The notes beneath the pieces were generated by a model. It was not told the DNA's origin and did not search any database. It saw nothing but the letters and a program-made list of their open reading frames with translations. Shown here one piece after another: positions 44,656 through 54,400 of a stretch of DNA of 64,000 nt. A program made the position numbers and the translations under genes. The DNA lies in the NCBI GenBank assembly GCA_947457395.1, contig CANGVA010000002.1:17234-81233 (forward strand), in the 5' to 3' direction. Within the stretch, counting starts at the first letter, position 1. The number at the start of each line of letters is the position of its first letter. This stretch comes from Bacteroidota bacterium (GTDB lineage Bacteria; Bacteroidota; Bacteroidia; UKL13-3).

Positions 44656-44769
44656 TTTTTTGGCAGCTTACTGTTTCAGATGTATTTGTTAAAGGGAAGG
44701 TTGCAATTTTTAAAAAATAGTTAAAACTTTCATAATTATAGCCTTGCCAAATGAAATATTCTTACCTTA

Positions 44770-47700
44770 GTGGCATTGCTATTTTTCACTAAAATATTGA
44801 TTGTAAGGTCTTATTTACTCCTGTTTTGTTTTTTAATGCTAATATTTTTGGCAAAAGGACAAACTTTAGCCAATCACCAAGATATAAAGACTGAGTTTAT
44901 AGAAAATAAGGGTCAGTGGGGGCGTGAAGTGCTATTTGAACAGAGGCAAGGATATAACCTGATGCAGGTTACATCAGGAGGTCTCTCCTATATCAGCTAT
45001 CACCCGGATGATATGGGAAAAATGAGCCGCGAAGGGCATGAAAGTATCAGTAACAGATTTAAACCTTATTTGATCAGAGGCCATCGTTTAGATGTGAAAT
45101 TTATGAATGCTGCGCCTAATTCGGTTATAATGGGGGCCGACCCGCTTGCACACTACTATAATTATTATCTGGGCGGCAATTCATCAAAATGGAAGGGTGG
45201 AGTTAAAGCTTATGAAAAGGTGCAGATTAACCGACTTTACAAAGGCATTGATATGCTGTTATACGGAAGCAAACGAAATACAGTGAAATATGATTTTGTT
45301 GTAAAACCGTATGCCAATCCTAACCAAATTATCTGGCAGTATGCAGGTGCAACTAGCATAAAAAAAATAGCCGGCCTGCTGCAAATCAATACTTCATTTC
45401 ACACGTTAACTGAAGCCAGGCCATTTGCCTATCAAATCATTAACGGACAACAAGTGGCTGTTTCCTGTGAATACCGATTGATTGAAAATGACAAAGTTGG
45501 ATTTGCGATTGGCGCATACAGAATTGATCTGCCGCTTGTGATTGATCCGGAATTAATTTTCTCGACCTACTCAGGTTCTACGGCAGATAATTTTGGCGCT
45601 GCTGCAACCTACGATTTTGAAGGTAATTTATACACTGCAGGTATTACCAATAGTTTTACAGGAAGTTATCCGGTTACACCCGGTGCTTTTCAGGTGCAAT
45701 TTGGCGGAGGCACCGGAAGCTGGCCACAAAGAGCTCATCCTTGTGATATCACCATAAGTAAATATAACAATGATGGCACCCGCCTGCTCTATGCAACTTA
45801 CTTAGGGGGCGATAATCAAGATTATGTGCATAGCTTGGTTACCGATAAATTCAACCACCTCGTGGTTTTGGGGTCAAGCCTTTCAAGAGATTATCCGACA
45901 TCAACCAATGCATTTGATAGGGTGCATAATGACTCTTTTGATATTGTGGTAACCAAATTTAATGACAGTGGCACAGCCTTGATTGGTTCTACATTTATTG
46001 GTGGCAGTCACAGCGATGGTCTATCGCTAACCGACACGCTTTGTATGAACTATATGGATCAATTGCGTGGCGAAGTTCAGATTGATTTAAGTGGCGACAT
46101 AGTGGTTGGCTCTGTTACCAACTCTTTTAATTTTCCAACAACTGCAAATGCTTTTCAAAAAAATAAAAGTGGGGTCCAGGATGGATGTTTGTTTAAGTTT
46201 GACAGCACACTTAGTGTTTTGCGATGGAGCAGTTTTATTGGCGATACACTTAATGAAACCCTCAACTCAATTGAAGTAATGCCAAACGGAGCAGTATTTG
46301 CAGTTGGAGGAACCCATAGCAGGCACACGCCTGCAAGCACTGGTGTTATTGGTAATGCATATTATGGGGGGATTTCCGATGGATGGATTGCGCGGGTAAG
46401 CCCCAACGGAGCAAATCTTGAACGTTTCATGTATTGGGGTAGTAGCGGCTATGATCAGTGCTATTTTGTTAAATCTAATACCAACGGTGATGTGTATATA
46501 TACGGGCAAAATTTTGATACCATTGCCCCGACTCCGGGAGCTTACCGAACACCAAGGGGAACCATATTTATTAGCAGTTTTAATTACGACCTGAATGTGA
46601 AAAGGTTCTCTGCACGATTGGGTAATAACCTCTCAAACAATGCGCTTTCGCCAAGTGCTTTTATGGTGGATTTGTGCGGCAACATTTATGCCTCATTGTA
46701 TGGTGGCATCTCAATCAATGCACGCGCTGGTTTATCTCAAAGTTCAACTGCCAATCTTCCATTAACTACTGATGCACTGCAAAGCGCAACAGATGGAGAA
46801 GACTTTTATTTATTTGTACTTACCCCCAATGCTGATTCTTTGCTGTATGCTACCTATTTTGGTGAAAACACAGAAGACGACCATGTAGATGGTGGCACCA
46901 GCCGCTTTGACCGAAGAGGCATTGTTTATCAAAGTGTGTGCGCAAGCTGCAGTAAAGGTCCAAATGGTGCTTTCCCAACAACTCCCAATAGCTATGCCCC
47001 CAAAAATGCAAGTGTAAGATGTAGCAATGTGGGATTAAAAATAGATTTCAGAAAAAACAATGCTGTTATTGCTGATTTTTTGGTGCAGCCGCGCAACTCG
47101 TGTGGAGATACACTTTTCAGATTTACCAGCAAATCCTATAATGCCAAATATTACAGGTGGTTTTTGAATGGTGTATTGCGTTCAACCGATTCTGCCTATA
47201 CAGATACCATCCGTGCACAAGGAATATACAATATGAAGTTGGTGGTTATTGACTCTTCCCGCTGCATCATTGTGGATAGTATATCAAAGGTTATTGAAAA
47301 AGGCTCTCTTTCTGTTGCAAGTTTTACTTATAAAATAGATAGCTGCGAACCACGTGTGGTATTTACCAATTCCTCAACAACACAAAATCCTTTTCCGGTT
47401 GCTTTATTATGGCAGTTTGGTGATGGTGATACTTCTCATTCAATCAACCCAATTCATGTATACACCGATACTGGCTGGTTTGATGTAAAACTAATCGTGA
47501 ATGTTGGCTCTGCCTGCGCAGATACCATGATGCAAAAAATTTATATAGATAATAAATTCTCGCTGAAGGTTGGTTTTACGCCAAATGATACCTTATGGTG
47601 CGAGTTTACAACCATTCCGCTGCGTTATACAGGCGTCAATGGAACACGATTCAGATGGTATTTGAATGATAGCCTGTTCTGCAACAGTAAGGATACTGAT

Positions 47701-49347
47701 CTGTTTTTAAACGATAAAGGTATTTATAACATTAAACTTGTGGTAACAGACTCTACCGTAAGGTGTAATAAAGCAGATAGTTTACAAAAAACATTTCATC
47801 TGTTCCCTGAAGTTTATCCGAATTATACATGGACAAGAGATAGCTGTTCGTTTAGTGTACAATTTATAAATACCTCTCCAGTTTTACCCGGAGACTCCAT
47901 TGGGTATAAATGGCTATTTGGTGATGGTTCCACTTCTTTTGAAAAGTCTCCAAAACACAGATTTCCCTCAGGTGGTGACTTCAATGTTCAGCTCATAAGT
48001 AACCCGGCTGCCAAATGTCCTTATCAAATTACAAAAACAGTTTCTCTGGATACATTGCCATCCATTTTAAAGGCCAATTTTACTTTAACTCCACAGCCCA
48101 TTTGCTTACCCGCATTTGTAACAATTAAAAATGCATCTGTAAATGGAATTAAACGGTGGTGGTATGTAAATAATATTTTAAAAGACAGCACAAGCAATGA
48201 AATTAAAGACACCTTTACTACCGCTCAATTATTTTCGGTTAGGTTAGTTGTTTTTGACACCTCTACTTGCTTTCCGTATGATACACTAACCCGCATATAT
48301 GCAGTGAATCCTTCAGCTAAAGCAGATTTTGAAGTATTGCGCGATACCTGCTCCCCCAATTTAATTTTCATCAATAAATCTATTTCGGCCAATCCTGCCG
48401 ATGTTATTAATTATTTATGGGACTTTGGTAATGGAGATACCTCCACAGCTGAAACTCCGGCTTACACCTACAATCAAAATGGCACCTATACCATAAAACT
48501 CATTACTCTGCCCGGTACTCCTTGCGCTGATACTGCCACACAAGTCATCACCTACAATAATACAACCCATTTGCTTGGGGCTTCTTTCAACTTAAATGAT
48601 TCTGTTTTTTGTTTACCTGCTATTCTAAAGGCAACAAACACCTCAACCAATCCAAAAAGACCCAGATGGTATCTGAACGGTGCATTGGTTAGCGATAGCT
48701 TAAACTTTACAGATACACTAAATGCTGAAGGTAGCTATAAATTAATACTCATCATTTCGGATTCTGCAGCTTGTGCCAAAGCAGATACCTTTACACGCGA
48801 TATCATATTGGGCGAGAAAATTGCAGTTGCTTTTGATCTGGAACGAGACAGCTGCTCACTTGTAGCACGCTTTATAAACAGATCGGCAACAAGCCCCAAT
48901 AGCACCTTTACGTGGTACTTTGGAGATGGTGATAGTTCAAATCTTAAAAACCCAACGCATACCTATAAACAAAGCAATACTTATGTGGTAAAACTCATTA
49001 GTAATGCAGGTAAAATTTGTTCAGATACCATGATTAAAACGTTTTTTATTGATGGTGACAGCGCAATGGAGGTTAAAATACCTAATGTATTTACTCCGAA
49101 TAATGATGGCGTCAATGATTGCTACAAGATTGAAGGCCTGACCAAATGCGATGATATTGTGCTTAAAATTTATAACCGATGGGGTCAGTTGATGTATGAA
49201 ACCACAAATTACCAAAACTGCTGGAATGGGCGCAATATGCTAAATGAAGAAGTTACACCCGGTGTGTACTTTTATTTGCTAAAAATTAAAAAGAATTTAG
49301 GAAACAATATTGAGCAGCACGGCACCATTACACTCATCAGAGAATAA
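44770..49347 (+). CDS. Large secreted DUF7948/PKD protein with T9SS type B sorting domain
   Basis: The 1525-residue exported protein starts with a hydrophobic signal segment (YLLLFCFLMLIFLAKGQ). The start is uncertain: GTG 44770 is the first in frame, with TTG codons at 44776 and 44797 inside. Residues about 35-260 form a DUF7948 domain (FIENKGQWGREVLFEQ, HYYNYYLGGNSSKWKG). About 260-775 is a beta-propeller-like region with SBBP-type repeats (YATYLGG). Four alternating pairs follow, an RWYLN-type Ig-like module and then a PKD module, with PKD cores WQFGDGDTS, WLFGDGSTS, WDFGNGDTS and WYFGDGDSS. The end, from KIPNVFTPNNDGVNDCY with YNRWGQLMYE and WNGRN, is a type B sorting domain. It is divergent from the sigma gene and may be under its control. 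Confidence 0.88.
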   Translation: MALLFFTKILIVRSYLLLFCFLMLIFLAKGQTLANHQDIKTEFIENKGQWGREVLFEQRQGYNLMQVTSGGLSYISYHPDDMGKMSREGHESISNRFKPYLIRGHRLDVKFMNAAPNSVIMGADPLAHYYNYYLGGNSSKWKGGVKAYEKVQINRLYKGIDMLLYGSKRNTVKYDFVVKPYANPNQIIWQYAGATSIKKIAGLLQINTSFHTLTEARPFAYQIINGQQVAVSCEYRLIENDKVGFAIGAYRIDLPLVIDPELIFSTYSGSTADNFGAAATYDFEGNLYTAGITNSFTGSYPVTPGAFQVQFGGGTGSWPQRAHPCDITISKYNNDGTRLLYATYLGGDNQDYVHSLVTDKFNHLVVLGSSLSRDYPTSTNAFDRVHNDSFDIVVTKFNDSGTALIGSTFIGGSHSDGLSLTDTLCMNYMDQLRGEVQIDLSGDIVVGSVTNSFNFPTTANAFQKNKSGVQDGCLFKFDSTLSVLRWSSFIGDTLNETLNSIEVMPNGAVFAVGGTHSRHTPASTGVIGNAYYGGISDGWIARVSPNGANLERFMYWGSSGYDQCYFVKSNTNGDVYIYGQNFDTIAPTPGAYRTPRGTIFISSFNYDLNVKRFSARLGNNLSNNALSPSAFMVDLCGNIYASLYGGISINARAGLSQSSTANLPLTTDALQSATDGEDFYLFVLTPNADSLLYATYFGENTEDDHVDGGTSRFDRRGIVYQSVCASCSKGPNGAFPTTPNSYAPKNASVRCSNVGLKIDFRKNNAVIADFLVQPRNSCGDTLFRFTSKSYNAKYYRWFLNGVLRSTDSAYTDTIRAQGIYNMKLVVIDSSRCIIVDSISKVIEKGSLSVASFTYKIDSCEPRVVFTNSSTTQNPFPVALLWQFGDGDTSHSINPIHVYTDTGWFDVKLIVNVGSACADTMMQKIYIDNKFSLKVGFTPNDTLWCEFTTIPLRYTGVNGTRFRWYLNDSLFCNSKDTDLFLNDKGIYNIKLVVTDSTVRCNKADSLQKTFHLFPEVYPNYTWTRDSCSFSVQFINTSPVLPGDSIGYKWLFGDGSTSFEKSPKHRFPSGGDFNVQLISNPAAKCPYQITKTVSLDTLPSILKANFTLTPQPICLPAFVTIKNASVNGIKRWWYVNNILKDSTSNEIKDTFTTAQLFSVRLVVFDTSTCFPYDTLTRIYAVNPSAKADFEVLRDTCSPNLIFINKSISANPADVINYLWDFGNGDTSTAETPAYTYNQNGTYTIKLITLPGTPCADTATQVITYNNTTHLLGASFNLNDSVFCLPAILKATNTSTNPKRPRWYLNGALVSDSLNFTDTLNAEGSYKLILIISDSAACAKADTFTRDIILGEKIAVAFDLERDSCSLVARFINRSATSPNSTFTWYFGDGDSSNLKNPTHTYKQSNTYVVKLISNAGKICSDTMIKTFFIDGDSAMEVKIPNVFTPNNDGVNDCYKIEGLTKCDDIVLKIYNRWGQLMYETTNYQNCWNGRNMLNEEVTPGVYFYLLKIKKNLGNNIEQHGTITLIRE

Positions 49348-49380
49348 TTGCATGCACAGGCCATTATCGTAGGGGCTATG

Positions 49381-49803
49381 CTACTGTTTAGTTACCACAT
49401 CCCAGCTATGATCGCCCAGTAATTTTACTGAAGCAACATACTTTTTAGCTGTTTTGGATCGGCCCCACTCCTCCGGCCCCACTAATGAAAGCGTGTAGTG
49501 GTCATCCTTCTCATACAAATGATAAACCTGGTTTACCACGGGAACAAAACGAATATCAGACTGATAAATTTGCTCCGAAATTTTTAAGCGTTGTTCTATT
49601 TCCCTCACCTGCTCCATTATTAAATCGGCTTGCTTTCTAAGCAGGGCTATTTCCTGAGCTGCATAGTGGTGCATAGCTTCAACAGCATTAGCTTTTATCT
49701 GGTTTTTATCCTCTACCCTGATTGGCGGAGAGCTAACACTAAGCGGTATTGGCGATAAGGAGGCTTCACCCGTATAACTTTCAAATTCAGTATTTTCTTG
49801 CAT
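49381..49803 (-). CDS. DUF2452 family protein
   Basis: The 140-residue cytosolic protein has a central coiled helix (YAAQEIALLRKQADLIMEQV near 48-67) and the segment FVPVVNQVYHLYEKDDHYTL with LVGPEEWGRSK, typical of the DUF2452 family of unknown function. It converges on the preceding large gene and is divergent from ispH. Confidence 0.82.
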   Translation of the reverse strand: MQENTEFESYTGEASLSPIPLSVSSPPIRVEDKNQIKANAVEAMHHYAAQEIALLRKQADLIMEQVREIEQRLKISEQIYQSDIRFVPVVNQVYHLYEKDDHYTLSLVGPEEWGRSKTAKKYVASVKLLGDHSWDVVTKQ

Positions 49804-49887
49804 GATTTACAAAGTTAACCAAACATACAGGCATTTGTTTTCAGAAATAACCTATTTGTTTTAAACTTTATATAACAGAAATGTGTT

Positions 49888-49895
49888 TACCTTTG
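49888..49895 (+). promoter_or_regulatory. -7 box (TACCTTTG) of ispH
   Basis: TACCTTTG is a full match to TAnnTTTG and ends 7 bases before ATG 49903, so ispH mRNA would be leaderless or nearly so. The -33 position shows only CTTTA, a weak match. Confidence 0.5.
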
Positions 49896-49902
49896 CAAGT
49901 GC

Positions 49903-50745
49903 ATGAACGTAACAGTAGACATAGATAATAATTCAGGCTTCTGTTTTGGTGTGGTATATGCCATACAAATGGCAGAAGATATTTTGGATGAAACAGGGCG
50001 CCTTTACTGCCTTGGAGATATTGTGCACAATGACGAAGAAGTGGCAAGGCTTAGAGCAAAGGGCCTTAAGATTATAAACCATGATGAGTTTGATAGCCTG
50101 CGCAACGAAACCGTGCTGATACGCGCCCATGGAGAGCCGCCTGAAACTTACCAAAAAGCACTTGATAACAATATTGAGTTGATTGACGCATCGTGCCCAG
50201 TTGTATTAAAACTCCAAAACCGGGTTAGAGAAGCATACAACAACGAGGAACAGATTATTATTTACGGAAAGCACGGTCATGCCGAGGTGACCGGCCTCAA
50301 AGGCCAAACCAATGGTGAAGCGATTGTAATAGAAAAATTTGAAGAACTTGACCAGATAGAGTTGCCAAAGAAGGTTCAATTATTTAGCCAAACAACTAAA
50401 CGCACCAAAAACCTTTATGCATTAAAAGATTTGCTGATTAGCAAAGGCGTTGAAGTTGATTTTAATGATACCCTTTGCAGGCAGGTTTCTAACAGAGATA
50501 TTCAATTACGTGAGTTTGCCACAAAGTATGATAAGATTGTTTTTGTTGCAGGCAAGAAATCATCTAACGGCAAAGTTTTATTTGATGTATGCAAGGACAT
50601 CAATCCGCAAACATATTTTGTTAGCGCGAAGGAAGAACTGGATAAAAACTGGTTCAGTGAGAATGACCGTATTGGAATATGTGGGGCTACTTCCACCCCA
50701 CAGTGGCAAATGGAAGAAATAAAGCAATATATTTTATCATTATAA
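49903..50745 (+). CDS. ispH: 4-hydroxy-3-methylbut-2-enyl diphosphate reductase
   Basis: The 280-residue protein catalyses the last step of the MEP isoprenoid pathway, reducing HMBPP to IPP and DMAPP with a 4Fe-4S cluster. The three cluster cysteines are visible at 14 (SGFCFGVVYAI), 98 (DASCPVVLKLQ) and 192 (TLCRQVSNRD). The His motifs HNDEEV near 42, RAHGEPP and YGKHGHAEVTG are also present. The final GICGATSTPQWQMEEI is family-conserved. It lacks the C-terminal S1-type extension found in some bacteria. A 3-base gap leads to the glutathione peroxidase gene, so the two may be an operon. Confidence 0.96.
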   Translation: MNVTVDIDNNSGFCFGVVYAIQMAEDILDETGRLYCLGDIVHNDEEVARLRAKGLKIINHDEFDSLRNETVLIRAHGEPPETYQKALDNNIELIDASCPVVLKLQNRVREAYNNEEQIIIYGKHGHAEVTGLKGQTNGEAIVIEKFEELDQIELPKKVQLFSQTTKRTKNLYALKDLLISKGVEVDFNDTLCRQVSNRDIQLREFATKYDKIVFVAGKKSSNGKVLFDVCKDINPQTYFVSAKEELDKNWFSENDRIGICGATSTPQWQMEEIKQYILSL

Positions 50746-50748
50746 ATC

Positions 50749-51315
50749 ATGAAAAAGTTTTTACTGGCTGCCGCTAGTGGCCTTTTGCTCACTGCATTTG
50801 TGCAAGCACCAACTGAAAAAAACACTCCCCCTAAATCATTTTACGACTTAAGTATCCAGTCGCTCGATGGCAGATCAACCATTCGTTTCAGCGATTTTAA
50901 AGGCAAAAAAGTTTTATTAGTCAACACGGCATCACAGTGCGGCTTTACCGGGCAATACAAAGACCTTCAAGCGTTGTATACACGCTACAGCAATAAATTG
51001 GTTGTGGTTGCGTTTCCTTGCAATCAGTTTGGCGGCCAGGAACCATGGACCAATGATAAGATTAAAAATTTCTGCTCACTTCGCTATGATGTTACCTTCC
51101 CGATGACAGATAAAGTAAACGTAAAAGCAGGCGAAGATCAGCATATCATTTACCAGTGGCTTACTCAGAAAAAATATAACGGAAAAGAAGATATTAATGT
51201 GCGCTGGAACTTTGGAAAATTTTTGATTGATGAAAAAGGAAGATTTGTGAAATATTTCCCCTCGCAGGTTGAGCCAAATGATAAGCAGATTGTTTCGCTT
51301 ATTGAAGGTAAATAA
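50749..51315 (+). CDS. Glutathione peroxidase family protein (exported)
   Basis: The 188-residue protein has an N-terminal hydrophobic signal-like segment (MKKFLLAAASGLLLTAFVQA) and a thioredoxin-like GPx fold. The peroxidatic Cys is in NTASQCGFTGQYKDLQ near 62-77 (Cys, not selenocysteine). The other members of the catalytic tetrad are in VAFPCNQFGGQEPW near 85-98 (Gln) and VRWNFGKFLIDEKG near 147-160 (Trp, Asn). It likely reduces peroxides in the periplasm using thioredoxin-like donors. It follows ispH by 3 bases and converges on the S41 peptidase gene. Confidence 0.93.
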   Translation: MKKFLLAAASGLLLTAFVQAPTEKNTPPKSFYDLSIQSLDGRSTIRFSDFKGKKVLLVNTASQCGFTGQYKDLQALYTRYSNKLVVVAFPCNQFGGQEPWTNDKIKNFCSLRYDVTFPMTDKVNVKAGEDQHIIYQWLTQKKYNGKEDINVRWNFGKFLIDEKGRFVKYFPSQVEPNDKQIVSLIEGK

Positions 51316-51317
51316 TA

Positions 51318-52925
51318 TTAGGGTTGTGAACTAACCGGAAAGCCCTTCTCTATTTCGAGGAGGGCTTTTTGCAATACCTTGTCAGAAGTATTCATCACAG
51401 TGAAGTAACCATTATCTCTCCATAAACCCCTTGCAATTAACGCTTTTATGGTTTGCGTCAAATACTTACCTGAACGTTTTATATCAGCTTCATTTCGTTG
51501 AAGATTATTTTGCGATGCAAACAAAACAAACTCATTGAGTAAATCTTTTTGAAAGCCTTTATTAAAGCCGTTGGCAGATCCATATTTCATAAGTTCAGCC
51601 CGGTGCATATCAAGGTAGTTTGCCGCAAAACGATTCGGCAAACTTTGAGACATAGCTTCAAGCAAATACGTTGAAAAATATGTAGTATCAACCGGCACAA
51701 AACAATCCGGCATTATGCCCCCTTTGCTGTATACTTTTCGTCCGCCAGATGTAAAATAAGTTGTTGTATCAGTAATTTTAACTTGCGCAAGGTCTTTTAA
51801 CTCTCCATTATCCATCCTGTCCAACAACTCGTGTTCATAGGCTTCATAACCATCATGATATGGTTTTTGAATACACCTGCCAGATGGTGTATAATACCTG
51901 GAAACGGTCAAACGCACCACTGAGCCATCTTTAAGTTCAAACGGTTCCTGTACTAGTCCCTTTCCAAACGACCTGCGGCCTACCAACACACCCCTATCCC
52001 AATCCTGCACCGCACCGGAGAGTATTTCGGAAGCAGATGCCGAACCTTCATCTATTAACACAGCTAGTTTGCCTGTTTCAAAGAGCCCCTTACGTTCTGC
52101 ATTATATTCACTGCGTGGTTGTGCACGTCCCTTCGTAAAAACAATAAGTTTATCATCATCCAGCAACTCATCTGCTATGGCTGTAGCTGCTGAAAGATAA
52201 CCGCCAGGATTTCCACGCAAGTCAATAATTAGCTGCTGCATATTTTGTTTTTTTAGTTTTTCTATTGCAGCGGTAAATTCCTTGTGCGTATCGGCAGCAA
52301 AGCGTGATATTTTTATGTACCCTGTTTTATTATTAAGCATCATGCTCACATCCACGCTGTAAATTGGAATGGTGTTTCTGATAATTTCATAAGTTAAAGG
52401 CCTGCTATGACCGGGCCTCATTATTTCAACCTTTACCTTTGTGCCCTTAGGGCCACGGAGCAGTTTAAAAACCTGCTCATTGATAATACCCACACCTGCA
52501 ACCGGTATGGTGTCTACTTTCACAATGCGGTCGCCTGCCTGTATGCCTAACTCTTTAGACGGGCCACCTTCAATAGGACTCACCACCATGATGGTGTCAT
52601 TTAAAATACTAAACTCTACGCCAATACCCTCAAAATTTCCTTCCAGCTGCTCATTGGCCATTTGCAAATCTTTAGCGGGGATATATACAGAGTGCGGATC
52701 CAATTTATTGAGCAAGGCATTTAGTGTTTCTTCTTCCAGACTATCTACATTCACCGTATCCACATAAGCCTGCTGAATAAGATTTAGTATTTCTGTAAAC
52801 TTATTTTTGCCCCCAAACATGAGGGAGCGTTTACCTGTAGCAGGTTTAAGCCATATGCCAATGGCAATTCCGGCAGCTATCAACAATCCGTATATAAAAG
52901 GTTGCCACTTAGTTTTGTTATCCAT
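51318..52925 (-). CDS. S41 family C-terminal processing peptidase
   Basis: The 535-residue protein has one N-terminal membrane helix (FIYGLLIAAGIAIGIWL), a PDZ domain near 80-165 (FEGIGVEFSILNDTIMVVSP, GIQAGDRIVKVD) and the S41 catalytic domain, with DLRGNPGGYLSAATAIADEL and the catalytic Ser/Lys region EGSASASEILSGAVQDWDRG and RRSFGKGLVQ. A C-terminal extension of about 150 residues follows. ATG 52925 is chosen; the frame is open 46 codons further up but that would overlap murQ. It is divergent from murQ. Such enzymes process C-termini of periplasmic or envelope proteins. Confidence 0.92.
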   Translation of the reverse strand: MDNKTKWQPFIYGLLIAAGIAIGIWLKPATGKRSLMFGGKNKFTEILNLIQQAYVDTVNVDSLEEETLNALLNKLDPHSVYIPAKDLQMANEQLEGNFEGIGVEFSILNDTIMVVSPIEGGPSKELGIQAGDRIVKVDTIPVAGVGIINEQVFKLLRGPKGTKVKVEIMRPGHSRPLTYEIIRNTIPIYSVDVSMMLNNKTGYIKISRFAADTHKEFTAAIEKLKKQNMQQLIIDLRGNPGGYLSAATAIADELLDDDKLIVFTKGRAQPRSEYNAERKGLFETGKLAVLIDEGSASASEILSGAVQDWDRGVLVGRRSFGKGLVQEPFELKDGSVVRLTVSRYYTPSGRCIQKPYHDGYEAYEHELLDRMDNGELKDLAQVKITDTTTYFTSGGRKVYSKGGIMPDCFVPVDTTYFSTYLLEAMSQSLPNRFAANYLDMHRAELMKYGSANGFNKGFQKDLLNEFVLFASQNNLQRNEADIKRSGKYLTQTIKALIARGLWRDNGYFTVMNTSDKVLQKALLEIEKGFPVSSQP

Positions 52926-52988
52926 TGCGATATTTGAAAAACATTCCAAATATATGAACCCACAAGCGCTAAAAAAGATTTTATTGAT

Positions 52989-53813
52989 ATGGCCGAAAAA
53001 ATGATAAAAACCACAGAGCAACCATCCAGATACAACAAACTGGAGAAAATGAGCACCAAACAATTACTAGGTTCCATAAATAAAGAAGACCAAACCGTGC
53101 CGCTTGCGGTAAAAAAATCTGTAAAGCAAATTGAACGCTTGGTTGATGCTGCATTTAAAAGAATAGCAGCAGGAGGCCGACTCTTTTATATTGGTGCAGG
53201 TACCAGCGGACGTCTAGGCATAGTAGATGCAAGCGAGTGTCCGCCAACTTATGGAGTGCCTCATGGAATGGTAATAGGCCTTATTGCAGGAGGCGATGCC
53301 GCCATACGCAAAGCAGTTGAGTTTGCCGAAGATGATGCCAAACAAGGCTGGAAAGATTTACAGGCTCATAAAATATCAAAGAAAGACGTGCTGATTGGTA
53401 TTGCGGCAAGTGGTACCACGCCCTATGTAATTGGGGCATTAAATACTGCGCGTAATAAAGGTATACTTACCGGATGCATTACCTGTAACAAGAATAGCCC
53501 GGTGGCTACTGCAGCCGAATTTCCAGTAGAAGTGGTTGTAGGTCCTGAATTTGTTACGGGTAGTACCCGGATGAAAGCAGGCACTGCCCAAAAGCTGGTG
53601 CTTAATATGATAAGCACCACCATAATGATAAAACTGGGAAGAGTAAAAGGAAATAAAATGGTAGATATGATGCCAACCAATAATAAACTGGTTGAACGGG
53701 GTGCCAAGATGATTAGAGAAGAGCTTGGTATAGATACACACACGGCTAATTCCTTGCTGGCCAAACATGGCAACGTAAGAAAAGCAATTGAGGCTTACCG
53801 CAAAAGAAAGTAA
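52989..53813 (+). CDS. murQ: N-acetylmuramic acid 6-phosphate etherase
   Basis: The 274-residue SIS-domain enzyme cleaves the lactyl ether of MurNAc-6-phosphate in peptidoglycan recycling. Family segments are TTEQPSRYNKLEKMS at the start, FYIGAGTSGRLGIVDASECP near 59-78, GIAASGTTPYVIGAL near 138-152, GSTRMKAGTAQKLVLNM near 194-210 and VDMMPTNNKL. It is slightly shorter than the 300-residue norm at the C-terminus. It starts 63 bases from the divergent S41 peptidase gene. Confidence 0.95.
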   Translation: MAEKMIKTTEQPSRYNKLEKMSTKQLLGSINKEDQTVPLAVKKSVKQIERLVDAAFKRIAAGGRLFYIGAGTSGRLGIVDASECPPTYGVPHGMVIGLIAGGDAAIRKAVEFAEDDAKQGWKDLQAHKISKKDVLIGIAASGTTPYVIGALNTARNKGILTGCITCNKNSPVATAAEFPVEVVVGPEFVTGSTRMKAGTAQKLVLNMISTTIMIKLGRVKGNKMVDMMPTNNKLVERGAKMIREELGIDTHTANSLLAKHGNVRKAIEAYRKRK

Positions 53814-53884
53814 ACAGGTTTGTTGCAATTATTTTTTTTAACCAAGGTAAATAGTAATTTAGCCGCCACAAAAAATATATCAAT

Positions 53885-54259
53885 ATGAATTTTCCTGAAA
53901 CCCTGCTTTACACCAAAGACCACGAGTGGGTTCGCATAGAAGGCGATACTGCTTATGTTGGCATCACGGATTTTGCCCAGAAAGAATTAGGCGATATTGT
54001 TTATGTAGACATTAGCACTGTTGGTAAAACGGTAAACGAACATGAGGTTTTTGGCACCGTTGAAGCAGTGAAAACTGTTTCTGATTTGTTTATGCCCATA
54101 ACAGGTGAGGTACTTGAGGTAAATGCAAAGCTGGATGGTTCTCCTGAATCGGTAAATAACGATCCTTACGGAGATGGATGGATGATTAAAGTTAAAGTAA
54201 CTGGCAGCACAGCCGGACTCATGAGTGCCGCTGATTACAAATCACTCATAAACGCCTGA
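53885..54259 (+). CDS. gcvH: Glycine cleavage system H protein
   Basis: The 124-residue protein carries the lipoyl group of the glycine cleavage complex and shuttles the aminomethyl unit between the P, T and L proteins. The lipoylated Lys is residue 63, within [20 protein letters not shown]. The opening [20 protein letters not shown] is family-typical, and [15 protein letters not shown] follows. The length is normal. It stands alone, followed by a terminator; other gcv genes are not in the window. Confidence 0.97.
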   Translation: MNFPETLLYTKDHEWVRIEGDTAYVGITDFAQKELGDIVYVDISTVGKTVNEHEVFGTVEAVKTVSDLFMPITGEVLEVNAKLDGSPESVNNDPYGDGWMIKVKVTGSTAGLMSAADYKSLINA

Positions 54260-54284
54260 TAAGGAATTAATTTTATTATAATTA

Positions 54285-54311
54285 AGCTGCCACCCAATGG
54301 CGGCTTTTTTT
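54285..54311 (+). terminator. Terminator after gcvH
   Basis: The stem AGCTGCCA (54285-54292) pairs with TGGCGGCT (54298-54305) with one T-G pair, loop CCCAA, and a run of seven T follows. Confidence 0.85.
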
Positions 54312-54400
54312 ATACCCAAATTAGCTTGTTTATTTACTGCTAAAACAGCAACCTGATTTGCATCAGCTTTAATAAGAAAAGAATAAACTACCTTAACCGA

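Noticed and set aside
44751..44792. Short ATG frame just before the 1525-residue protein
   Set aside because: It is out of frame with the large gene, only 13 codons long and has no sign of being a leader peptide.
52926..53063. N-terminal extension of the S41 peptidase
   Set aside because: The extra 46 codons overlap the start of murQ on the opposite strand and would bury the membrane anchor that follows ATG 52925.
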